From assembly GCF_039523755.1 (NCBI RefSeq), contig NZ_BAAAFX010000017.1, forward strand, positions 186,001-250,000: 64,000 bases of DNA. The letters run 5' to 3'. This stretch comes from Tatumella terrea. Its GTDB lineage: Bacteria > Pseudomonadota > Gammaproteobacteria > Enterobacterales > Enterobacteriaceae. The notes below the pieces were generated by a model. The model was not told the origin of the DNA and ran no database searches. It saw only the letters and a program-made list of their open reading frames with translations. The position numbers and the translations under genes were made by a program. Below are positions 17,706-25,292 of this stretch, piece after piece. How positions within the stretch are numbered: the stretch's first letter is position 1; each line of letters starts with the position of its first letter.

Positions 17706-17736
17706 GCGGATATCACTCAGCAAGAGCGATATCCGC
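17706..17736. terminator. Hairpin between convergent rlmF and dps
   Basis: A 9-bp perfect stem, GCGGATATC/GATATCCGC, with a 13-nt loop fills the gap between the two convergent genes. No T-run is seen on the plus side, and on the minus side the following bases are AAGCCTCA. It is probably a shared transcript-end structure. Confidence 0.5.
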
Positions 17737-17749
17737 GACTGTTACTCAA

Positions 17750-18253
17750 TTATTCGATGTTTGATTCGATAAACCACAGGAATTTATCCAGGTCGCGGGA
17801 GGCAGCAGTGAAGATGTCAGCAGTATCTTCATCCGGCACTTCGGTGATGGCTTTACGCACATCATTCGCGACCAGCGCATAACGCTCTGCCAGTGCATGC
17901 AGGTGTTCCTGTACGCTATGTGCATTCAGCGGATAGCTTTTCAGTGGGGTTTTATCGGCCACAACCTGTGGCGTGCCCAGAGCGATGCCCCCCAGTTGCA
18001 CTACACGTTCTGCAACAATGTCCTGGTGGTCAGTAATGGTGGTACGGAAACCATCCAGCATTTCATGAACGCCAATAAAGTTTGCGCCACGCATATTCCA
18101 GTGCGCTTGTTTGGTGATCAGAGACAGATCAATGAGCTCAATCACTACGCGGTTCAGGATGCTGATGGTCGCCAGTTTGTCTTTATCGCTGACATCATTG
18201 CGGGTGTAAATCAGATCAGAAGCCTCAGTTTTGACCAGTTTCGCGGTACTCAT
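17750..18253 (-). CDS. dps: DNA protection during starvation protein Dps
   Basis: A 167-residue ferritin-like protein, the same length as E. coli Dps. The ferroxidase-site segment KQAHWNMRGANFIGVHEMLDGF supplies the His and Asp ligands, and DHQDIVAERVVQLGG continues the site. A Lys-containing N-terminal tail (STAKLVKTEASDL) is present for DNA binding. Dodecamers mineralise iron with hydrogen peroxide and condense the nucleoid in stationary phase. It is transcribed alone, with 150 bp between it and rhtA. Confidence 0.96.
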   Translation of the reverse strand: MSTAKLVKTEASDLIYTRNDVSDKDKLATISILNRVVIELIDLSLITKQAHWNMRGANFIGVHEMLDGFRTTITDHQDIVAERVVQLGGIALGTPQVVADKTPLKSYPLNAHSVQEHLHALAERYALVANDVRKAITEVPDEDTADIFTAASRDLDKFLWFIESNIE

Positions 18254-18400
18254 AATATGATTTCCTCTCTTAGTCGATGTTGCCAGTTCGATATTGAATG
18301 TGCGAATAAGTATAGCAACTGCTGATGACTTTGCACGGTGGCGTAACCAATCGCTGTTATCGTTCTGAACAATGGCGAATAAGAGAGGGGAGGGCGGTCG

Positions 18401-19309
18401 TCAGGATTTCGCCGGTTTGACCCGCACACGTCGCAGTCGATTCTTCGGCGGTTGCATGGTTAACGTCGACCCCGCAGAGGCGATGATAATGGCAGATAAC
18501 CCCAGCCATTGTGGCAGGTTCAATGTTTCTCCGAGGAAAATCAGTCCTGACATGGCCGCAACGACCGGCTCAAGACTCATCAGCGTACCAAAGAGTCTGG
18601 CGGGCAGGCGGGTCAGGGCCATCATTTCCAGAGAATAGGGGATAGCATTAGAAAGCAGGGCCAGCAGCAGGGCCAGCGGGATGATTTCCCAGTGCCATAA
18701 GCCACTGGCCGCAAAGGTCAGCCCCGCCGGGACATAAATGACTGAAGCAATCAGAGACCCCGCCGCCACGGTGGCTGCACCGTGTTCGATACCGGCTTTC
18801 CGGCCGAAGACGATATAAATCGCCCAGCAGGCCCCGGCACAAATCGCCAGTAAGGCCCCTAAGGGGTCGATATCTGAAATCCCGTGTTCCAGCGGCAGCA
18901 AAAAACCTAACCCGGTGACGGCGATAACTATCCAGAAAAAATCGGTCGGCCGCCGTGAGTTAGCCAGCGCAAGGGTCAGTGGCCCCAGAAACTCCAGCGC
19001 CACCCCGACCCCTAACGGGATGGTGCGTAATGCCAGATAAAACAACATATTCATCCCGCCAAGCGCCAGGCCATAAAAGACCAGCGGGCGACGCTGCTCT
19101 TTTTTGAAACGCAGACGCCAGGGCTTAAAGATTATCCATAGCATTATCGTCGACAGCCCTAACCGGAGTGCTGCCACCCCTGGCGCACCGGCTATCGGAA
19201 ACAGATGTTTTGCCAGCGAGGCGGCCCCCTGTAGTGACATCATGGCAATTAATAACAGGGCGATCGGGAAAAGCAGGCTATTATTCTTTTTATTGTCGAG
19301 CGGGGACAT
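18401..19309 (-). CDS. rhtA: Threonine/homoserine exporter RhtA
   Basis: A 302-residue EamA/DMT-family transporter with about ten membrane helices in two repeats. LFPIAGAPGVAALRLGLST and PYSLEMMALTRLPARLFGTLMSLEP align with E. coli RhtA (295 residues). It exports threonine and homoserine from the cytoplasm. The order dps-rhtA-ompX follows E. coli. The tail is basic (NRLRRVRVKPAKS). Confidence 0.93.
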   Translation of the reverse strand: MSPLDNKKNNSLLFPIALLLIAMMSLQGAASLAKHLFPIAGAPGVAALRLGLSTIMLWIIFKPWRLRFKKEQRRPLVFYGLALGGMNMLFYLALRTIPLGVGVALEFLGPLTLALANSRRPTDFFWIVIAVTGLGFLLPLEHGISDIDPLGALLAICAGACWAIYIVFGRKAGIEHGAATVAAGSLIASVIYVPAGLTFAASGLWHWEIIPLALLLALLSNAIPYSLEMMALTRLPARLFGTLMSLEPVVAAMSGLIFLGETLNLPQWLGLSAIIIASAGSTLTMQPPKNRLRRVRVKPAKS

Positions 19310-19685
19310 CGGGAGAAATCCTGTATGAAAATAACGGAAGGTGATACTGCGCGGCAGTTTATCTGAATTAAGGATAAACGCACACTGATGTCTGAATAAA
19401 ATGCTATGATTTTCGTTTATTTTTTAAGCATTTCTGAAGGGTTAGCCTGAAAATCTGTGCGATAAGTTTAGGAATATCCCTAAAGATCTAAAAAAGCACA
19501 AAATAATTACGGGGCTGTTACAGCCTCAAAACAGCTTAAAATCATAGGATTATAGATGACTGGTAACTTTCTGTTACACGAAACGATCTGTTAGACAATA
19601 AAATCAGGGCAGAGTTTCCCACTATTTTTTGCTATATTTTCGTCGTTGTCAGGAAATAAGAAGTCGTTTCACATTTGAGGTGATT
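19310..19685. promoter_or_regulatory. Intergenic region carrying rhtA and ompX promoters
   Basis: This 376-bp AT-rich gap lies between divergent rhtA and ompX. A TATATT hexamer at 19633-19638, about 50 bp before the ompX start, is the most likely ompX -10 element, with no convincing -35. The ompX ribosome binding site is TTTGAGGTGATT. I see no further gene. Confidence 0.45.
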
Positions 19686-20198
19686 ATGAAAAAAATTGCA
19701 TGTCTTTCAGCACTGGCTTGCGTTCTGGCAGTATCTGCTGGTTCAGCAATGGCACAAAGCACAATTACTGGTGGTTACGCACAGAGCGATTACCAGGGTG
19801 TTCTGAACAAAGCTAACGGTTTCAACCTGAAATACCGTTACGAAGATAGCTCTAACCCACTGGGTTGGATCGGATCTTTCACTTACACTGCGAAAAACCG
19901 TACTGTAGGTGACGACTACCAGAAAGGCCAGTACTATGGCTTCACCGGTGGTCCTGCTTACCGTCTGAACGACTGGGCTAGCATCTACGGTGTTGTTGGT
20001 ATCGGCTACGGCAAATACCAGCTGAATGACCAGACTCAATACCATAAACAAGATACCAGCGATGTTGGTGTTGCTTACGGTGCAGGTCTGCAGTTCAACC
20101 CAATCGATAACTTCGCCGTTGATGTTGGTTACGAGCAGAGCCGTATCCGTAGCGTTGACGTCGGTACCTGGATTGCAGGCGTAGGTTACAGCTTCTAA
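19686..20198 (+). CDS. ompX: Outer membrane protein OmpX
   Basis: A 170-residue eight-stranded beta-barrel of the Ail/Lom family. A signal peptide ends at SAMA (residue 23), and alternating aromatic beta-strands and the C-terminal GYSF with terminal Phe mark an outer-membrane barrel. The ATG at 19686 follows GAGG at good spacing, and an earlier in-frame start would ruin the signal peptide. Codon use is strongly biased towards preferred codons (CTG, GGT, AAC), which suggests high expression. OmpX proteins affect adhesion and envelope stability. Confidence 0.96.
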   Translation: MKKIACLSALACVLAVSAGSAMAQSTITGGYAQSDYQGVLNKANGFNLKYRYEDSSNPLGWIGSFTYTAKNRTVGDDYQKGQYYGFTGGPAYRLNDWASIYGVVGIGYGKYQLNDQTQYHKQDTSDVGVAYGAGLQFNPIDNFAVDVGYEQSRIRSVDVGTWIAGVGYSF

Positions 20199-20225
20199 TC
20201 TCGCCCGACACATCCTGTGTATATC

Positions 20226-20256
20226 AAAAAACGGCCCGACAGGGCCGTTTTTTTTT
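20226..20256 (+). terminator. Intrinsic terminator of ompX
   Basis: The stem ACGGCCC/GGGCCGT with a four-base loop is followed by nine T residues, 28 bp after the ompX stop. It is preceded by AAAAA, so it could also act in reverse. Confidence 0.9.
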
Positions 20257-20676
20257 AGGCTCAAGCGGTTAACCCCGCGCTGTTCTCTGTCGGCCGCCGT
20301 TCCTGCCGCAGAAATACCGTCGTTTTGTTTTGTCCCGCGGGAAAATGACCGGCGTCTCTTCCGCACCTTATACATCATTATGCTCCGGGCCGCATCCGGC
20401 CATTGCCTGGCGTCTCTTTTACTCTGTCAGGGACAACACCGTATCCCGGTAGCAGATGATACAGGCCGGACTATTGTGTCGTTTTAACTGGCTCCTGAAC
20501 CAGGGAACCGTTAGTGGACCCGGGTTTTGCGTAAGGACGCTGCGTGTTCGACAGCCCGTCCATGGCGCGGGCCGGTTTGACTGAATGACTCTTCATAAGC
20601 CGCTGATGAACAGTACAGAACCCCTGCCTGTGACAGGGGAGAGTGAGGGCCGTGGAGGGCGTTATCTCAGAATCAA
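20257..20676. other. Gene-free interval between ompX and mntS
   Basis: This 420-bp stretch holds no frame I can support. In E. coli ybiP occupies this position and appears to be missing here. The only clear structure is the hairpin at 20621-20639 beyond the end of mntS. Confidence 0.5.
20621..20639 (-). terminator. Hairpin downstream of mntS
   Basis: The stem CCCCTG/CAGGGG has a 7-nt loop and lies about 40 bp after the mntS stop on its strand. The downstream bases are TTCTGTAC rather than a clean T-run, so this is a weak terminator call. Confidence 0.4.
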
Positions 20677-20886
20677 TTAGTCGTGTAAATGGCAGGAAAA
20701 AATCACCGCAGGCTTAATCGTTGTCGTGCGGCGGGTCAGACGCTCCAGCAGAAGCTCTGCCAGCATCAACCGCAACCGGAAGGGAGAATGGCGCAGTAAG
20801 CATGCAAGCAGAGCCGTTTTACTGAACCCATCGACGCTGGTCTTCAGATGACGCTGACAACCTGTGCAGTGCGTTGTGCATTTCAT
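20677..20886 (-). CDS. mntS: MntS-like manganese-responsive small protein, N-terminally extended
   Basis: The 69-residue product contains LRHSPFRLRLMLAELL (residues 31-46), which matches the HSPFKVRLML core of E. coli MntS (42 residues). The location opposite mntR is also that of E. coli mntS. MntS raises free intracellular manganese, probably by inhibiting the exporter MntP, and is repressed by MntR. The ATG at 20886 is well supported by AAGGGGG six bases upstream. The frame then adds about 19 residues not present in E. coli, beginning MKCTTHCTGCQRH. That segment has Cys3, Cys7, Cys10 and His6, His13 and resembles a small metal-binding cluster. There is no alternative ATG before the core. 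Confidence 0.8.
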   Translation of the reverse strand: MKCTTHCTGCQRHLKTSVDGFSKTALLACLLRHSPFRLRLMLAELLLERLTRRTTTIKPAVIFSCHLHD

Positions 20887-20975
20887 ATATAACCCCCTTG
20901 CGGAAACAAACCCGGTGTATCGGGAAGAAGACCGGTATCAGTCAGAACGTATCAATACGTTATTCTTACTGACAG

Positions 20976-21012
20976 GTATAGCATTGGCTATATGATTTAG
21001 CCATGGCTATTC
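20976..21012. promoter_or_regulatory. Two tandem MntR-like boxes between mntS and mntR
   Basis: Two dyads of the form TAGC-N4-GCTA occur: ATAGC-attg-GCTAT at 20978-20991 and TTAGC-catg-GCTAT at 20997-21010, with centres 19 bp apart. The MntR box of E. coli (mntH, mntS) has the same ATAGC-N4-GCTAT core. They are about 90 bp from the mntS start and 98 bp from the mntR start, where they could block mntS transcription and perhaps give mntR autocontrol. Confidence 0.75.
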
Positions 21013-21107
21013 AGGAAAAATTTGAGCTTCTTCTCAGCTGGTTTACAATGTGCAGCAGATTACCGGCATCTATTCAGTGATTGCCTGGGTCATAAAGAGG
21101 AAGTTGA

Positions 21108-21575
21108 ATGAATCATCGAGCGAAAAATACGGTTTCCCGGCCGGGGCCTATTAAAGATGTCGAAGAACATGTTGAAGGGTTCCGGCAGGTCAGAGAGGCT
21201 CATCGCCGTGAACTGATCGATGATTATGTTGAATTAATCTCAGATCTGATCCATGAATTTGGCGAGGCCCGCCAGGTGGATATGGCTGCCAGACTGGGGG
21301 TATCGCAGCCGACGGTTGCCAAGATGCTGAAGAAGCTGGCCAGTACCGGTCTGGTAGAACAGGTGCCTTACCGCGGCGTTTTTCTGACGGCGGAAGGTGA
21401 AAGCCTGGCGGAACAAAGCCGGGAGCGTCACCATATTGTAGAAAACTTTTTGCTTTCTCTGGGCATCAGTGCCGAAATAGCACACCGGGATGCCGAAGGT
21501 ATTGAGCATCATGTCAGTGATGAAACGCTGGAGATATTCAGAGCTTTTTATCAGTCATCGACCCGTAATATCTGA
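21108..21575 (+). CDS. mntR: Manganese-dependent transcriptional regulator MntR
   Basis: A 155-residue DtxR-family repressor of the same length as E. coli MntR. The N-terminal metal-site segment VEEHVEGFRQVREAHRRE is followed by a winged helix with MAARLGVSQPTVAKMLKKL. The dimerisation domain carries RHHIVENFLLSLG and DAEGIEHHVSDETL, which hold the Glu and His metal ligands. With Mn2+ it represses uptake genes and mntS and activates mntP. In E. coli ybiR follows, and it is missing here. Confidence 0.95.
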   Translation: MNHRAKNTVSRPGPIKDVEEHVEGFRQVREAHRRELIDDYVELISDLIHEFGEARQVDMAARLGVSQPTVAKMLKKLASTGLVEQVPYRGVFLTAEGESLAEQSRERHHIVENFLLSLGISAEIAHRDAEGIEHHVSDETLEIFRAFYQSSTRNI

Positions 21576-21608
21576 ATCAGATATCAGGATCCTGCCTCTG
21601 TGAGTCTG

Positions 21609-21636
21609 CCGGGGCGGGCGGGCAGCCCCGGTTTAT
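21609..21636 (+). terminator. Terminator after mntR
   Basis: The stem CCGGGGC/GCCCCGG with a 9-nt loop is followed by TTTATT, 34 bp after the mntR stop. Confidence 0.6.
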
Positions 21637-22220
21637 TACAGAATGGTGGCCGGGGGGAAACAATGTTTCCCATTATTTTCTTCTGACCGTTTACTGCAGT
21701 TGATTATACCTCTCTGATTTACCGATAATTACGCGTTACAGGTTATGTTGTAACCACCGTAAGTCTTCCGCCTTTACCGGGAATATCACTGTCACTGGTG
21801 GGGGAATAATTTAATCGTGCAGAATCGTGACTGATAGCGTTAATCCTTCGGTATTGCAAACGATTACCTGCAAAATCAGATTATTCACTGAGAGTGCTAA
21901 TTATAATCCCGTTTTTTTTATACTGTCATAAGTTGATTAGAAAAGAAGATTTAAGTAATTAAACGCATCCGGAGGTCACGATTATCTTTTCCGGAAGTTT
22001 CCTCACGGGGATGGGCTTTCGGAAGTTACGTTGCCATCGGCGGGTGTTCACGGATAAATCATCCCACTGTTAAGTTGTCGTTAATTTTTATTCAAGGTGT
22101 AACCGATAATGCTAAATTAAGCATTAATATTATATAATCAGGACCAGGCTATTTATTTTTTTATTTAAATTAGGTAATCTCAGCGACACTGTTAATTGTA
22201 CCCGGTTAAGCAAGGAAAAT
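21637..22220. promoter_or_regulatory. AT-rich region upstream of the hns-family gene
   Basis: No gene is visible in these 584 bp. The downstream half is AT-rich with runs of A and T likely to be curved. A perfect TATAAT lies at 22133-22138, about 83 bp before the start codon. Just upstream is the inverted repeat AATGCT/AGCATT (22108-22125). A second inverted repeat, GTTACA/TGTAAC, is at 21735-21754. An AT-rich bent promoter is typical for autoregulated hns genes. Confidence 0.45.
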
Positions 22221-22622
22221 ATGATGAGTGATGCATTTAAAGTTCTCAACAACATTCGTACTCTGCGCGCTCAGGCACGTGACCTGGCATTGAGTGATCT
22301 GGAAGAAGTTCTGGAAAAACTGACTGTCGTAGTTAATGAACGCCGCGAAGAAATTGAAGCTGAACAAGCGATGAATCGTGAGAAAGAAGAAAAACTCACT
22401 AAGTACCGTGAAATGCTGCTGGCAGACGGTATCGATCCTAACGAATTAATCGGTGCTGCTGATGTCAGCAAGAAACGTGTGAAACGTGCACCACGTCCGG
22501 CGAAATATAAATACACCGATGAAAATGGTGAAACTAAATCCTGGACCGGTCAGGGCCGTACACCTGCAGCTATCAAAAAAGCACTGGACGAAGGCAAAAG
22601 CCTGGATGACTTCCTCATCTAA
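22221..22622 (+). CDS. hns: H-NS family nucleoid-associated protein
   Basis: A 133-residue H-NS/StpA protein. The N-terminal coiled-coil oligomerisation region runs from LNNIRTLRAQARDL to about residue 80, and a linker rich in Lys and Arg follows. The C-terminal domain contains the AT-hook-like TGQGRTPAAIKKA and ends in GKSLDDFLI. These proteins silence AT-rich and acquired DNA. The end without KQ resembles StpA, while the start resembles H-NS. The locus between mntR and ybiT differs from that of E. coli hns (next to tdk), so it may be a paralogue. The ribosome binding site AAGGAAAAT precedes two adjacent ATGs, of which the second may be the true start. Confidence 0.88.
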   Translation: MMSDAFKVLNNIRTLRAQARDLALSDLEEVLEKLTVVVNERREEIEAEQAMNREKEEKLTKYREMLLADGIDPNELIGAADVSKKRVKRAPRPAKYKYTDENGETKSWTGQGRTPAAIKKALDEGKSLDDFLI

Positions 22623-22650
22623 TCCGCTGTAAACTCCTTGTTAGTGGGAG

Positions 22651-22681
22651 AGCCAGTGACGTATTGTTACTGGCTTTTTTG
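22651..22681 (+). terminator. Terminator of the hns-family gene
   Basis: The stem AGCCAGT/ACTGGCT is followed by TTTTTT, 29 bp after the stop codon. Confidence 0.85.
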
Positions 22682-22684
22682 CTT

Positions 22685-22713
22685 TTAACGAGTAATCTAC
22701 CAGGCTATATAAA
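22685..22713 (+). promoter_or_regulatory. Predicted promoter of the ybiT leader
   Basis: TTAACG at 22685-22690 and TATAAA at 22708-22713 are separated by exactly 17 bp. They lie right after the hns terminator and would start a transcript near 22720, with a leader of about 155 nt before ybiT. Confidence 0.4.
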
Positions 22714-22719
22714 TTAGCC

Positions 22720-22848
22720 GCCCCGGCACCACAGGTAAGGGACCTGTCCAGCGTACAGGTCATACAAGGATGCTTTAATTGCCGGGCTTGCAACAGGTTC
22801 CACCACGCTATGCCAGCCATTGTGGCTGCTGGCATATTTTTTTCCTGA
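22720..22848 (+). ncRNA. Structured leader or small RNA with terminator upstream of ybiT
   Basis: After the predicted promoter comes a hairpin, GACCTGT/ACAGGTC (22740-22761), and then an excellent intrinsic terminator. That terminator has the 9-bp stem TATGCCAGC/GCTGGCATA (22809-22836) followed by seven T residues. The ybiT start is 32 bp further on. A 12-codon frame (ATG at 22810, stop at 22846-22848) overlaps the terminator stem and would read MPAIVAAGIFFS. This could be an attenuator for ybiT, as seen with antibiotic-resistance ABC-F genes, or an independent small RNA of about 125 nt. Both readings are inference. Confidence 0.45.
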
Positions 22849-22874
22849 GTTTGATTCATTGATAAGGCTATCCC

Positions 22875-24467
22875 GTGTTAGTAACCAGTAATGTGACGAT
22901 GCAGTTTGGCAGTAAGCCATTGTTTGAAAATATCTCTGTAAAATTTGGCGGAGGGAATCGTTATGGTTTAATTGGTGCCAACGGCAGCGGTAAGTCGACG
23001 TTTATGAAAATCCTTGGGGGCGATTTGCAGCCATCGGCAGGTAACGTCTCTTATGATCCTAATGAGCGGATTGGTAAATTACGCCAGGATCAGTTTGCTT
23101 TCGAAGAGTTTACGGTACTCGATACGGTCATTATGGGCCACACCGAACTCTGGGAAGTAAAAAAAGAACGTGACCGCATTTATTCTTTACCTGAGATGAG
23201 TGAAGAAGAAGGTTATAAAGTCGCTGATCTTGAAGTGCTGTATGGTGAAATGGATGGTTATACTGCGGAGTCAAGGGCAGGGGAACTGTTATTAGGCGTT
23301 GGCATTCCCGTAAGCCAGCATTACGGTTTAATGAGTGAAGTTGCTCCGGGCTGGAAATTGCGTGTGTTATTAGCCCAGGCACTGTTCTCTAACCCGGATA
23401 TATTGTTGCTCGATGAACCGACCAACAACCTGGATATTGATACTATCCGCTGGCTTGAGCAGGTTCTGAACGAGCGTAACAGCACCATGGTCATTATTTC
23501 ACACGACCGTCACTTCCTGAATATGGTGTGCACGCATATGGCGGACCTGGATTATGGTGAGTTACGTGTCTATCCCGGAAATTACGACGAGTATATGACC
23601 GCGGCGACCCAGGCCCGGGAACGTCTTCTGTCTGACAATGCGAAGAAGAAGGCCCAGCTTGCAGAACTGCAATCATTCGTCAGTCGCTTTAGCGCGAATG
23701 CGTCCAAATCCCGTCAGGCAACATCACGTGCCAAACAAATGGATAAAATTAAGCTGGATGAAGTTAAAGCTTCCAGCCGCCAGAATCCATTTATGCGTTT
23801 TGAACAAAATAAGAAACTGTTCAGAAATGCACTGACAACAGAAGCATTAACTAAAGGCTTTGATAAAGGCCCGCTGTTCAATAAGCTGAATCTGTTACTT
23901 GAAGTGGGTGAGAAAGTGGCCATTATTGGTGCGAATGGTATCGGTAAAACGACATTGCTGAAAACACTGATGGGTGAGCTGACGCCGGATAATGGGAGTA
24001 TTAAATGGTCTGAAAATGCGCAGATCGGTTATTACGCGCAGGACCATGCCTCTGATTTTGCAAATGACCTGACGGTTTTTGACTGGATGAGCCAGTGGAA
24101 ACAGGAAGGGGATGATGAGCAGGCGGTACGCAGTATTCTGGGTCGGTTACTTTTCTCTCAGGATGATATTAAAAAGCCTGCGAAAGTATTATCCGGGGGG
24201 GAAAAAGGCCGCATGTTATTCGGTAAACTGATGATGGAAAAACCGAACGTGCTGGTGATGGATGAGCCGACAAACCACCTGGATATGGAGTCTATCGAAT
24301 CCCTGAATATGGCACTGGAGATGTACGAAGGTACGTTGATTTTTGTCTCTCATGACCGTGAATTCGTCAGCTCGCTGGCAACACGTATTATTGAGCTCAA
24401 ACCGGAAGGGGTCACAGACTTCTCCGGAACCTACGAAGATTACCTGCGTAGCCAGGGCATTGTGTAA
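22875..24467 (+). CDS. ybiT: ABC-F family ATPase YbiT
   Basis: A 530-residue soluble protein with two ABC domains and no membrane segment, the same length as E. coli YbiT. Walker A motifs are GANGSGKST and GANGIGKTT, and the second signature is LSGGEKGR. Walker B motifs are LLLDEPTNNLDI and LVMDEPTNHLDM. Between the domains lies the basic coiled-coil P-site interaction motif (about residues 245-310). ABC-F proteins bind the ribosomal E site and relieve stalled translation. The start is GTG, as MLVTSNVTMQFG matches E. coli. In E. coli ybiT neighbours ldtB, which is 20 kb away here. Confidence 0.95.
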   Translation: MLVTSNVTMQFGSKPLFENISVKFGGGNRYGLIGANGSGKSTFMKILGGDLQPSAGNVSYDPNERIGKLRQDQFAFEEFTVLDTVIMGHTELWEVKKERDRIYSLPEMSEEEGYKVADLEVLYGEMDGYTAESRAGELLLGVGIPVSQHYGLMSEVAPGWKLRVLLAQALFSNPDILLLDEPTNNLDIDTIRWLEQVLNERNSTMVIISHDRHFLNMVCTHMADLDYGELRVYPGNYDEYMTAATQARERLLSDNAKKKAQLAELQSFVSRFSANASKSRQATSRAKQMDKIKLDEVKASSRQNPFMRFEQNKKLFRNALTTEALTKGFDKGPLFNKLNLLLEVGEKVAIIGANGIGKTTLLKTLMGELTPDNGSIKWSENAQIGYYAQDHASDFANDLTVFDWMSQWKQEGDDEQAVRSILGRLLFSQDDIKKPAKVLSGGEKGRMLFGKLMMEKPNVLVMDEPTNHLDMESIESLNMALEMYEGTLIFVSHDREFVSSLATRIIELKPEGVTDFSGTYEDYLRSQGIV

Positions 24468-24497
24468 ACAGGGCATTCTGTAAACGCCTGTCATGTG

Positions 24498-24529
24498 AAA
24501 ACGGTTGTCTGTGTACAGACAACCGTTTT
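24498..24529. terminator. Bidirectional terminator between ybiT and moeB
   Basis: A perfect 14-bp inverted repeat, AAAACGGTTGTCTG/CAGACAACCGTTTT, has a five-base loop and T-runs on both strands. It separates two convergent genes. Confidence 0.9.
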
Positions 24530-24530
24530 G

Positions 24531-25292
24531 TTATGCAGGGTCGGTACCGCAAACCTCACAGAGCGGATCACGCCGGACACTGAACTCCCTGAAGCGGGTT
24601 ACCATGGCGTCTATCAGTAACAGCTTGCCACGCGGACTTTCCCCGTAGCCGGTCAGGACCTTCAGTGTTTCCATGGCCTGCATCGTTCCTACCATTCCTG
24701 CCAGCGGAGCCATTATCCCGGCTTCGACACAGCTAAGCCCCTGATCGCCAAATAAGCGGCTGATACAACGATAACATGGCTCGTCGTCGTGCCAGCGAAA
24801 CACCGAAAGCTGACCTTCCATACGAATAGCCGCCCCGGAAATCAGCGGGATTTTATGGCGGTAGCAGGTACGGTTCAGGAGTTCACGGGTGGCAACATTA
24901 TCGCTGCAGTCCACCACCGCATGATGATACTTCACCCGCTCATCCGCATTCTCTTCGGCTAATGGCTGGTCATCTGTAATGAGCCTGACAAAGGGATTCA
25001 GCTTTGCCAGGCCGTTAAGCGCAGAGACGGTCTTTGGCATGCCCAGCGTTTCATCATTATGCAGGATCTGTCGTTGCAGATTAGAGACTGAGACAGTATC
25101 AAAGTCACACAATGTTATTTCGCCGACCCCCGCGCTGACAAGGTAAGGGGCAACAGCACAGCCTAAACCTCCCAGTCCGACAATCAGTACCCGGGAAGCT
25201 TTTAGCTGTTCCTGCCGCTCAAAATCAAAATCTTTCAGTACGATTTGCCGGTTGTAGCGGAGGATTTCTTCATCGCTGAGAGTCACGTCCAT
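24531..25292 (-). CDS. moeB: Molybdopterin-synthase adenylyltransferase MoeB
   Basis: A 253-residue E1-like enzyme that adenylates the C-terminal glycine of MoaD in molybdenum cofactor synthesis. The nucleotide loop is VLIVGLGGLGCAVAPYL, followed by LCDFDTVSVSNLQRQIL and VDCSDNVATREL. Zinc-binding CxxC pairs are present as CYRC and CEVC. Its ATG directly abuts the moeA stop codon (TGAATG), indicating a translationally coupled moeA-moeB operon as in E. coli. Confidence 0.96.
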   Translation of the reverse strand: MDVTLSDEEILRYNRQIVLKDFDFERQEQLKASRVLIVGLGGLGCAVAPYLVSAGVGEITLCDFDTVSVSNLQRQILHNDETLGMPKTVSALNGLAKLNPFVRLITDDQPLAEENADERVKYHHAVVDCSDNVATRELLNRTCYRHKIPLISGAAIRMEGQLSVFRWHDDEPCYRCISRLFGDQGLSCVEAGIMAPLAGMVGTMQAMETLKVLTGYGESPRGKLLLIDAMVTRFREFSVRRDPLCEVCGTDPA

